NCBI GenBank assembly: GCA_039029315.1
Contig: JBCCGK010000211.1
Span: 1-6,336 of the forward strand
Source: JBCCCJ01 sp039029315
GTDB lineage: Bacteria; Bacteroidota; Bacteroidia; J057
Length of the DNA: 6,336 nucleotides
Reading direction: 5' to 3'
Within the stretch, counting starts at the first letter, position 1. Every line of letters begins with the position of its first letter. Both the position numbers and the translations under genes were made by a program. Below, piece by piece: positions 1 through 6,336 of this stretch. Below the pieces are notes generated by a model. It was not told the origin of the DNA, did no database searches, and saw only the letters and a program-made list of their open reading frames with translations.

Positions 1-2149
1 CAAAATCATCCTTTTTGAAGTTGGGATCCTCTTCCACCGTGGTCGCAACTAGGGACTTCGGCTTCTTCTTCTTCCTCTCATCCCTCTTCCTATCAAGCTC
101 CTCCCTACCACTAACTTCCCTAACCCGCTTGAGGATCTCCTCCTCAATCACACGGATCTCCTCCTTTCGGTCCTTCCGGTTGTCGGTAACCAACTTCAGC
201 AATTCCTCATAGCGTTCCAACCCTTTGCTCGTCACACCACCAAAATAGGCACGCCCGGCGGAGGAAGTTGTGTATTTCGAGTGGAGTTTGCTACCCAATT
301 CCTTCGTTTCCTGATCCACCCTCGCCTTGAAATCCACAGCTGTAATCCTGGGATTGTCAACCTTTAGTGTCTTCTCGAACTCAGCCAAATGAAGGGTTGC
401 CTTCCACTTGGGATACGCATTCTCGAATGACCAGATGAGGAAGGCATCGTTGCTGGGATCATTGAGATACCCATCATTGAGCTTGGGATTGTGCCTCTTC
501 CATTGCTCTGTGGTAGTAGAGGACGAAAAAGCATAATAGCGCTTGCCAGGATTCCTACGATAGAGGTATCGGAAACAAGAAAGTGGCGTCAGCATCCACA
601 TCCCATGCTTGGGGTTTCACAACAATCCACCTGATTCCCATACGTACCAATACTCAACACCCGCTACCTTACACAGAAGGACATCCCACACCTTGATAGC
701 AAAATCGAAGTACAGCTCACTGGTATCGTCATCCTTGCCAAATCCAATCCGCATGACCACATCGTAGATATTTTGATTGCTAGGCCACTCGGATGCCTTT
801 CCAGCTTGGAATACCTTGGTGATATAGAAATCACGGATCTCGTTTCCGGTGTAGTTGCGTTGGTAATTGATGCTAGTACGTACCAGATTCAGGTTAACCT
901 CATCCTCTTCCCAATTTTTAGTGGCAATATCCAATTCCTGTCCCTGTTTGCCTTCCAATTCCTTTGGGTTTACCTTGTGGATTATCATACGGACTCCCTT
1001 TCCCAAATACTGGTGATTTATAATTACCTTGCACTTCTGCCAAAGATGCTGCTTGACCATCTTGCTTGTGTGCTTCTGAACAACACTCATGGAGTCAGGA
1101 TTGTTAGCCGAGGGAAGCGCTTTCCTACCACCAGAACTAAGAGAACTAATAGCAAGCTTGAGCTTTGCTCGAGCTAGCTCTGCCTCTAGTTCTTTGCGGC
1201 TTCTCTTTCCAGAACCAACTCCTACGGATTCCAGATCCGATTCATCAAAATCCTCATCCGACTCGTTTGAATCCCTAGCCTTGCGCTTGCGTTCCGCAGC
1301 GTTCCTGTTGTCATTCTCCAAAGCCGTGGCATCAGTGTCGTACCCTGATTCCTCCTCGTTATTCTTGCGTTGAGAACGAGGATTCTCCTTGCCGCGTGGA
1401 GATGCACGATTTCCTGGATTTGGTTTGTCATGTCGGGCTGTGGTGTTAGCGGCAGGCTTTTTGGTTGGGGATTTTGCTGATGTTTTCTTGGATCCCTTAC
1501 CTGCAGCGGGGGTTTTTCCTGCCTTCGTGCCCTTCTTCTTCTTTGGTGCCATGGTATCTTGACGGTTTAGCTTCTTGTTCTTCTGGTTTCTTACTTCTTT
1601 CAGCAACTGTGACGGCGGTGCTGGTGGTAACTCGTCTTCTGAATCCGTATGCTTCTTTCGCCGCTTCTTCTTCTTCTTCTTGGGTCGCTTTTGGGCAACT
1701 TCCGATTCAGATGAGCTGGAAGAGGAGCTTGAATGGTCCACGGGATCCCCTTGGCAAATTCAACAGGAACAATGGCAATAGCAATGGCAAATAGGGTGCA
1801 GTAGAGCAGGTCAAGCAGCGGCAAAGCGGCGATGGTGTGGTATGGAAGCAAAAGGAGGTAAGAGTGCGAATTATGAGGAGGTAATAGTGCAGATTATGAC
1901 GACTTTGTGGCGGATCGACAGTTTGTTTCGCTAGGATACTAGTACCAACACAAGTAGGATTGTACGCAAACCGATACTCAACCACGCCATCGTGGAGTTG
2001 AATTATCAATCTTGCGTGATAAAATGATGGTAGAAAGCTGCACAACGGTCGGAGAAACCACGCTAACGTGTGGGAGAAAACACGGTAACTGCGCCGGCCA
2101 TCGGGCACGACTTACCCCACGGATTCTCAACCTGAACTCTGCTTGGCAT
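1..2149 (-). CDS. Lys/Ser-rich nuclear-type protein of unknown family, three exons, C-terminus beyond window
   Basis: I propose exons 2149-2116, 1749-648 and 554 to beyond 1, giving at least 563 residues without an internal stop. The uninterrupted frame (617-1741) has no ATG at its left edge: it is bounded by TGA at 1762-1760 and opens with a GTG. An upstream ATG at 2149 followed by a GTAAGT donor supplies a start and joins in frame, giving MPSRVQVENPWG then DPVDH. Visible parts: a Ser run then Glu (about 18-28), a Lys/Arg run like a nuclear localisation signal (about 32-44), a second Lys/Ala/Pro-rich block (78-115), an acidic stretch (about 171-186), a short helical segment (about 195-215), a mixed globular region (about 240-500) rich in Trp and Tyr, and a charged, coiled-coil-prone tail (about 500-550). 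ATG at 1552-1550 (MAPKKKK) sits in perfect ACCATGG context and is an alternative start. I do not recognise the family. A nuclear, nucleic-acid-associated role is inferred from composition only. It lies downstream of the transposase on the same strand. Confidence 0.72.
555..647 (-). other. intron 2 of the Lys/Ser-rich gene (93 nt)
   Basis: The minus strand reads TG|GTACGTATGG at the 5' side and TCTATCGTAG|GAATCC at the 3' side. A branch-point-like CTGAC lies at 592-588, 34 bases before the acceptor end, followed by a pyrimidine-rich tract. The intron is phase 2: TG plus G rebuilds a Trp codon, and the protein reads ...GVEYW then NPGKRYYAF. It removes the TGA at 619-617. Its length is a multiple of three, so the frame is the same on both sides. 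The alternative is that this is exon with a nonsense mutation, which I judge less likely given the quality of all three splice signals. Confidence 0.75.
1750..2115 (-). other. intron 1 of the Lys/Ser-rich gene (366 nt)
   Basis: The donor GTAAGT at 2115-2110 is a perfect eukaryotic consensus. The acceptor CCAAG ends at 1750 after a T/C-rich stretch, with a possible branch motif CTTGAC near 1811. Exon 1 leaves one base of a codon, and the acceptor at 1750 is the only AG between the upstream in-frame TGA (1762-1760) and the start of the long frame that restores phase; the AG at 1729-1728 does not. The acceptor is weaker than the donor and the intron is long compared with intron 2, so a further small exon inside it is possible. 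It also contains a 23-base tandem duplication (1853-1898). Confidence 0.6.
1853..1898. repeat. two-copy 23-bp tandem duplication in intron 1
   Basis: Positions 1853-1875 and 1876-1898 are adjacent direct repeats that match at 20 of 23 bases, each starting AGGAGGTAA and ending ATTATG. No ORF uses them in the proposed model. On the transcribed strand they read as pyrimidine-rich TTACCTCCT blocks. A simple replication-slippage duplication is the likely origin. Confidence 0.8.
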
Positions 2150-2289
2150 CCTCGTTCCTGCTTCCCTCAGCAAAGTCTTTTATTTTGTGAGCAAACCCCT
2201 GTATTTCACATAGCAATTTGGTCATTTCTTGACAGAGAGCAGGGCCCTCATCATTAGGATTTGAACTGCCTATTCCCCGGGCCTGCTTA

Positions 2290-2320
2290 GGAAAATGATC
2301 CGTTTTCCGAAGAATCGAAA
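2290..2320. repeat. two overlapping short inverted repeats
   Basis: GGAAAA (2290-2295) and TTTTCC (2303-2308) form a perfect 6-bp inverted repeat with a 7-base loop. The same TTTTCC arm can instead pair rightward: TTTT, one unpaired C, and CGA fold around an AGAA loop with TCG and AAAA (2303-2320). The two pairings exclude each other. The arms are short and A/T-rich, so chance is a real explanation. Confidence 0.4.
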
Positions 2321-2356
2321 AGGTATTGAACTAGATAGACAGGGTTATTTAATGAA

Positions 2357-2410
2357 GTTTGAATTTGATAGGCGCCAACTTAGCTGTAAACCAGCTATTC
2401 AAACGTTGGC
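2357..2410. repeat. nested and competing inverted repeats
   Basis: TAGCTG (2381-2386) and CAGCTA (2392-2397) form a 6-bp stem with a 5-base loop. GCCAAC (2374-2379) and GTTGGC (2405-2410) flank it as an outer stem. In addition GTTTGAAT (2357-2364) is a perfect 8-bp complement of ATTCAAAC (2397-2404), so a second outer stem competes with the first. Three perfect inverted repeats within 54 bases is more than I would expect in an ordinary spacer. They could be subterminal sites of the transposon or a 3'-UTR structure; neither is shown. Confidence 0.5.
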
Positions 2411-2567
2411 TACAAAATAGTGAAGGTAGACCACCCTAATCACCAAGCAATTTGTTTAAGTACCTAATCCTACATCACGGATTAATGCTAATCAACATAA
2501 GTATCTTGTGCTCTGACGTACCAATTGTCCGTAAACCTCTTTTTCTCAATCCAACAAATAGCTTTCT

Positions 2568-5500
2568 CTATTCATCCTCTACCATTTCTGCGTCCAACGC
2601 GTGAGGTTGCTTGAGCCATTTGACGAATTCATCCTTCCACTCGCTCCTTTTCTTTACCACAAAGTAACGATTCGTTAGCCCTCCAATGTCAGGAATCACG
2701 ATTATTGGCTTAGTAAACGCCTCCACATCAGCAAGATAGAACACCCTACTACCTCCCTCCTCAAGTTTCCCTTGGCTTTCAACCTCAATTGGTGTGAAGA
2801 AGTCGGATTGGAATTCCGCTAAGACCCCATCATCTTCTGGGACGTAAATAGCTGATTCCACCACTGCATATGTTCCATCCCGTAGCGAAACGCCGCCATG
2901 CTTTAGTAGCTTCCCTTTTGGAAGCCCATTCAGCTCCACGAAACACCAAATCTTGCATGGAAGGTGCCCTTCCGGACCCCAATCTACAATAGCCCAATCC
3001 CTCCAAGGTCCGGATCCTCTGTAGTTTGGATGGGCATGCCAAATCACATCATCCCTTTTGTGTTTGCAGTAGATGGGAAGTTCTTTCTGGGGTATGTAGG
3101 AAATCACCAACTTCTGAAGGTCAAAAAGGAAGTCAATAAGGCCAAGTTCCAAAGTCGTAGAACCCAAATGCAAGGCACTTGAACGTGATTTGAACTTGAA
3201 TGCAGGCTTGTTATCATCGTCCGAATCCTCATAGATCACAATCCGGCCACCGCCTGTTTTCGTGAACTTAGATCGTGATTCCTCGTGTGCTTCCCCTTGA
3301 TCCGAATCCAAATCATCAGGATTCCGCTCTTTGTCTTCTGTATCCCCATCCTCACTCGGTCCTTCCCATACCGTTGCTCCTACATAATAGTCCCAAACTC
3401 TGGCATCAAACGCAATTTCATGAATGGCAAGAGCAATCGCAAGGAATTCTGTCATTCTTATGGCAGTCTGGATATTGAATGTTGACTCCTTTCTCTGTGT
3501 TAGTTTGGCTGCGTCTTTGGATGGTTTGTGGTGGCTTTCATTGGAACTTGTGTCGAATTCATATGGAACACCAAATAGAAGAATATCCTGGGTCAGATGG
3601 AGAATTGCATGGAACTTCATTAGTTTCCATTGATTTCCCTGTGTTCTTCGGGCAACTTGCTTAAGTAAATGCATGAGCACCTTGTTTTTTGTCTTCATTT
3701 TCTTTACATGTTCCCTCTTCATTTTCTTTTCGCATAGGTAAGCCTCCCATTCTAGAAGCAATTTGACTAGCATTGTCCAGTCAGCTAGCCCGGTTTCCTT
3801 ACCAAATCGTTTTTTTTTCATTAGGAAACTTCTTCCTGCAGTAGACCTCAATACCGCAGCCATAATCAGTAGCACCCCTCGGTACTCGGTTCCCATGAGT
3901 TTGCCCTGGGATATTCCTTTAGTGAACCCTGTCTTTGGTTTGTCTCTCTGGGATTGCCGACTGAACTGGGTACCGTATTCCTTAGCCAAACCGTCAATAT
4001 CCTGAGCCAATTGGCTGGAATTCCCCATGGTATCAAAGAACACATCTCGAACGTACTTGAAGATTCCTAAGAGAATTGCGTGTAGCATCTCGGATGGGCA
4101 GGCCCCATGAATACCACACTCGTTTGCCTTGTGGAAGCTAACCTTGTACCAAGCATTATTAATATACTGCTGAGAAATGGCCTGTAGTTTTTTAAGTTTC
4201 TTTCTTTCTACTAGCTTTTGAATCTCTTTCTGGGTTTTCAGTTTGATGGGGTAAAGGGGGTTGTCAGCTTCCGAACTTGGCGTGTGACAGTACCTGCATA
4301 TGTGCTTGACATGTTTATTGCGGCAGAGGAACTTTCCGGCATTGAGATCCCCTTCCTCTGTGTCACATTTGACGTACGGCACTACAGGTATAATATGGGC
4401 TTTTGGGTACACTTTTCCCTTCCACCTTAGGTCGAATAAGAAACCCCCCCTTCGTTGCAGTTGCACAAAGCTCTCCAAGATCGCTGCTATCATGGTATGG
4501 AAATCCTGTGCCTTAGCATTGGTATCTTCGTCCTCCATCTCCTCTTCCTCATCCTCATTGGATTCCTCATCCAAGGCGTACTCTCCTTCTCCATCCTCCA
4601 CTTCCACATCATAAGATTCCATGTGCTGGGATTCCTTTAGTATTTTCTTTCCTCTAGTGCTTTGTTTCCTAACCTGGGGTACCCATCCCAATTCACGCCA
4701 GGCATGTGCTTTGTCCCTGGTGGTCCTCTTTAGGATACCCAATGTTAGCTTAAGAGCTGTGATCGGAAGATCAGTAAACTGACCTGTTGTTGCCCCATCA
4801 ATGTACATCGGCACAAGCAGCAAAACTTGATTTGGTTGGGTTATTACCTGCTTGTAGGTCTCGAGATATGCATCTCCCGTATTCAAATCCTCAAGGTATG
4901 GAACCTTTTCCGGTGGCGAATCGAATGGAGTGTCACCCCAGAACAAGAAATCCTCATCCTCGAATCGTGGATCTGTAAGCAACGACACGATACACGCTTC
5001 AGCATCACGGTATGGGATTTTCACATTTACCTTGGAGCTAGGTAACAGAACCTTCTTCTCCTTTGGAACCATATCCTGTAGATTGTACCGGGGAACAAGC
5101 CTCTTCAGTAAGGCCTTTCTATGGCACCATTGCGTTGTATCCTGTAGGGTTTCATCCTCTCGAATCTCACCAGTCTCCTTCAAATGCCATTCCAAAAACT
5201 CAGGAAACGCATTCAGTGGCGTTTTATTGTTCCTTAGTAACTCCATAAGCCGGATGGATGTCTTTTCCTGCGAGCTGAGGGGAAGAAAATTCTTCTCATG
5301 GTTCTTGCAATACTCCACAAATCCCTTTAGCATTGTGGAGTCTGGGCCATTGGAGTCTTTGCTACCATCCATTGTCTTTTCGATACCTTTCGCTTTGGGT
5401 TTGCCATCCAACGATGAAGAATCATCACCCGTCGGGTCCGAATCTTCACCTGGTAGGAAAGCATATGGATCCGAAAATTGATCTTCTTTATGTGGGTATC

Positions 5501-5819
5501 CGGATTCTTCATCCATATCCTCTTCGTTTTTTGACTCTTCTTTGCCACCCTTTTCATCCTCGTCTGTGTCTATTTGTCCAGCTATTTGTGTTGGCATTCT
5601 TGCCCTTTTCCAGCTTGTCAATCCAATTGTTGCTGTGGTCTGCATCTCATAGCGAGGGTCGGGATGCGACCTTTTTGGAATCGGATTTGGATTCGAGGTT
5701 ATCAATTCCAACATCTTTTGGTTGCACTTGTAGGTGCGGGTTATGTGTTGAGTTAGCCCCCTCTCTGAAATGCAAACTCTGCCGCAATGGGGACATGGAA
5801 AACCATTGTCGGGGTTCAT
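2568..5819 (-). CDS. Plavaka-like (CACTA/CMC superfamily) DDE transposase
   Basis: This intact 1083-residue frame ends in TAG (2570-2568). I start it at ATG 5819, with A at -3 and TAA about 15 bases upstream of it in frame; the codon at 5828 is GTG and is not a eukaryotic start. Domains: a C2HC zinc finger near the N-terminus (C9, C12, H25, C32), as commonly found at the start of Plavaka transposases; an acidic, probably disordered linker (about 80-150); then an RNase H-like core. Candidate catalytic residues are D341 in MYIDGATTGQF, D486 or D491 in KCDTEEGD, and E761 in SSNESHHK. CRYCH (508-512) after the second Asp matches the CMC zinc-knuckle position. MLHAILLGIFKYV (578-590) and KFHAILHLTQDILLFG (735-750) are the helix blocks before the Glu. 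Acidic inserts occur near 405-435 and 820-870. A C-terminal module (about 930-995: YRG, RDWAIVDWG, PCKIWCFVEL, YAVVES) follows. The expected role is cut-and-paste transposition in the nucleus. The absence of stops or frameshifts suggests recent activity. The family call rests on motif order, without an alignment. Confidence 0.85.
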   Translation of the reverse strand: MNPDNGFPCPHCGRVCISERGLTQHITRTYKCNQKMLELITSNPNPIPKRSHPDPRYEMQTTATIGLTSWKRARMPTQIAGQIDTDEDEKGGKEESKNEEDMDEESGYPHKEDQFSDPYAFLPGEDSDPTGDDSSSLDGKPKAKGIEKTMDGSKDSNGPDSTMLKGFVEYCKNHEKNFLPLSSQEKTSIRLMELLRNNKTPLNAFPEFLEWHLKETGEIREDETLQDTTQWCHRKALLKRLVPRYNLQDMVPKEKKVLLPSSKVNVKIPYRDAEACIVSLLTDPRFEDEDFLFWGDTPFDSPPEKVPYLEDLNTGDAYLETYKQVITQPNQVLLLVPMYIDGATTGQFTDLPITALKLTLGILKRTTRDKAHAWRELGWVPQVRKQSTRGKKILKESQHMESYDVEVEDGEGEYALDEESNEDEEEEMEDEDTNAKAQDFHTMIAAILESFVQLQRRGGFLFDLRWKGKVYPKAHIIPVVPYVKCDTEEGDLNAGKFLCRNKHVKHICRYCHTPSSEADNPLYPIKLKTQKEIQKLVERKKLKKLQAISQQYINNAWYKVSFHKANECGIHGACPSEMLHAILLGIFKYVRDVFFDTMGNSSQLAQDIDGLAKEYGTQFSRQSQRDKPKTGFTKGISQGKLMGTEYRGVLLIMAAVLRSTAGRSFLMKKKRFGKETGLADWTMLVKLLLEWEAYLCEKKMKREHVKKMKTKNKVLMHLLKQVARRTQGNQWKLMKFHAILHLTQDILLFGVPYEFDTSSNESHHKPSKDAAKLTQRKESTFNIQTAIRMTEFLAIALAIHEIAFDARVWDYYVGATVWEGPSEDGDTEDKERNPDDLDSDQGEAHEESRSKFTKTGGGRIVIYEDSDDDNKPAFKFKSRSSALHLGSTTLELGLIDFLFDLQKLVISYIPQKELPIYCKHKRDDVIWHAHPNYRGSGPWRDWAIVDWGPEGHLPCKIWCFVELNGLPKGKLLKHGGVSLRDGTYAVVESAIYVPEDDGVLAEFQSDFFTPIEVESQGKLEEGGSRVFYLADVEAFTKPIIVIPDIGGLTNRYFVVKKRSEWKDEFVKWLKQPHALDAEMVEDE

Positions 5820-6130
5820 CTTTCTCACTTTGTTGCCTACTCGTTTTCCTTAACGTTCTGTGCTTCGGGAATGTAACGCGATTTGGACAAGGATTTCAAG
5901 TGGTTCGCGCATGGAAACCAATGTGGATGCGTTCACATATCACGTTTTGGATGTCGTTTTGGGTTTTAGGTACAAAAACCCGTTACGTGATATGAGATGT
6001 AGTTGTTCGGTTTGGTGTAGGATCTTCTACCTAGTATCAGAACGTGATACCTTAAACTTAAATCGAGATACCGCTTGAAAATTCTAATGGCATACGTCGC
6101 ATGTTAATCTTCATGTTTTGGATCTATTTT
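5820..6130. other. non-coding gap upstream of the transposase, probable promoter and 5' UTR
   Basis: No supported ORF lies here. The gap separates the stop of the Harbinger-like tail (TAA, 6133-6131) from the transposase ATG. It is A/T-richer than the flanking genes and contains three copies of an 8-base word, ACGTGATA, in both orientations, plus two inverted repeats. It is the expected site of the transposase promoter and, if the element is bounded here, of its right end. I found no CACTA-type terminus that I could defend. Confidence 0.6.
5936..6050. promoter_or_regulatory. three ACGTGATA words with inverted repeats upstream of the transposase
   Basis: The word occurs as TATCACGT at 5938-5945 and ACGTGATA at 5985-5992 and 6042-6049. 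The first two extend to a perfect 10-bp inverted repeat, CATATCACGT (5936-5945) and ACGTGATATG (5985-5994). Between them GGGTTTT (5961-5967) and AAAACCC (5975-5981) make a 7-bp hairpin. The third copy overlaps GTATCA (6034-6039) paired with TGATAC (6045-6050). Repeated short motifs in both orientations close to the transposase start are typical of subterminal transposase-binding sites in CACTA elements; an ACGTG core also suits bZIP-type host factors. Which applies is inference. Confidence 0.45.
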
Positions 6131-6336
6131 TTAGTAGCAGGCTAGAATTCCATTTCCGAACGCTATTGGAAACATACCCGACTGGCTGCTGGATCCATGG
6201 GTTAGGTCCCGGTGACGCTCTTCGACGTTGTGAACGAGAATGTCAAAGTTCTTTAGCTTCTCGTTCACAGTCTCATGACGCATACGAACACGGCCACGCA
6301 TTCGTTCCTGATCAGGAGGAGAAGTGTACAACTTGG
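6131..6336 (-). CDS. C-terminal fragment resembling a PIF/Harbinger-type (DDE_4-like) transposase
   Basis: The frame is open from the right window edge to TAA at 6133-6131, about 68 residues; the true start is outside. The segment RGRVRMRHETVNEKLKNFDI resembles the block after the last catalytic acidic residue in Harbinger-type DDE transposases, where R-x-R-H/Q-E-x-x-N-x-x-L/F-K is followed by a short helix, an RH pair and a His before the end. Here ERHRDLTHG fits that, but the last 20 residues or so match the usual hydrophobic ending poorly. The tail may be diverged, truncated, or fused to new sequence at a breakpoint. The catalytic residues cannot be seen, so the family call is tentative and it may be a decayed copy. 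Confidence 0.45.
   Translation of the reverse strand, partial: KLYTSPPDQERMRGRVRMRHETVNEKLKNFDILVHNVEERHRDLTHGSSSQSGMFPIAFGNGILACY

Larger units (their letters stand above)
2150..2567. other. non-coding gap between transposase 3' end and the Lys/Ser-rich gene
   Basis: No convincing ORF lies here on either strand. The stretch should hold the 3' flank of the transposase gene and the 5' flank of the Lys/Ser-rich gene. I see no clear AATAAA signal after the transposase stop, and no convincing TATA box at a sensible distance from ATG 2149. The stretch contains several short inverted repeats (2290-2320 and 2357-2410, listed separately). If the transposase belongs to an element that ends before the next gene, its left end would be in this stretch, but I could not identify a terminal inverted repeat. 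Confidence 0.6.

Noticed and set aside
617..619. In-frame TGA as a selenocysteine codon or programmed readthrough site
   Set aside because: A well-formed intron spans it, so no recoding is needed. No SECIS element could be assessed because the 3' UTR is outside the window.
1670..1730. Microsatellite-like CTT/TCT runs on the plus strand
   Set aside because: They are the codons of the Lys and Ser runs of the minus-strand protein and need no separate explanation.
617..1741. Stand-alone 374-residue gene starting with GTG
   Set aside because: GTG is not a normal eukaryotic nuclear start; the same reading frame continues past the TGA, and splice signals on both sides give a better model.
1707..2108. 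Minus-strand 133-residue frame over intron 1
   Set aside because: It begins with GTG and has no domain. It overlaps the proposed intron and the Ser-rich exon in another frame.
2178..2186. TATA-like AAATAAAAG on the minus strand
   Set aside because: It lies only about 30 bases before the proposed ATG, too close for a TATA box with a 5' UTR. It may be just A/T-rich sequence.
2235..2285. tRNA-like T-loop motif (GTTCAAATCC on the minus strand)
   Set aside because: The T-stem does not pair properly, and no anticodon arm or 7-bp acceptor stem at the right spacing can be drawn.
4930..5995. Long plus-strand frames (4930-5481 and 5333-5995)
   Set aside because: They mirror the codons of the transposase on the opposite strand, have no recognisable domain and overlap a far stronger gene.
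2150..6130. Terminal inverted repeats of the Plavaka-like element
   Set aside because: Only an 8-base match (ATCCTACA at about 2467-2474 and, inverted, near 6019-6026) was found, too short and without CACT-type ends or a target-site duplication.

Overview
The window looks like nuclear DNA of a eukaryote, most likely a diatom or another stramenopile. The evidence is a long intact transposase of CACTA/Plavaka type in a diatom-like version, introns with GT...AG ends, ATG starts in good eukaryotic context, Ser/Lys/Asp-rich nuclear-type proteins, and no bacterial operon signals. The species assignment is an inference from protein style only. All convincing genes are on the minus strand; long plus-strand frames are shadows.

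Reading along the minus strand from right to left: (1) positions 6336-6131 hold the C-terminal end of an open frame that enters from beyond the window and resembles the tail of a PIF/Harbinger-type (DDE_4-like) transposase. (2) Positions 6130-5820 form a non-coding gap with inverted repeats and three copies of an ACGTGATA word just upstream of the next gene. (3) Positions 5819-2568 encode a single-exon, apparently intact 1083-residue Plavaka-like transposase. It has an N-terminal C2HC zinc finger, a DDE-type core with candidate catalytic D341, D486 (or D491) and E761, and a C-terminal YRG...DWAIVDW module. (4) Positions 2567-2150 are non-coding and contain several short, overlapping inverted repeats. 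(5) From 2149 leftward off the window lies a gene I reconstruct as three exons: 2149-2116, 1749-648 and 554 to beyond 1. It encodes at least 563 residues of a Lys/Ser-rich, probably nuclear protein of unknown family.

The central gene explains the window as mobile-element territory: a probably complete CACTA-superfamily element lies next to the tail of a second DNA transposon. The unknown gene follows the transposase on the same strand after a 418-base gap. It may be the accessory (TnpA-like) gene of a two-gene element or an unrelated host gene. The element termini could not be identified with confidence, so this link remains open.

The main non-obvious result is the gene model of the left gene. 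Its long frame has an in-frame TGA at 619-617, yet the same frame stays open to the window edge. A 93-base intron with good donor, branch point and acceptor removes that TGA and keeps the frame. A second intron gives the gene a proper ATG start, which the uninterrupted frame lacks.
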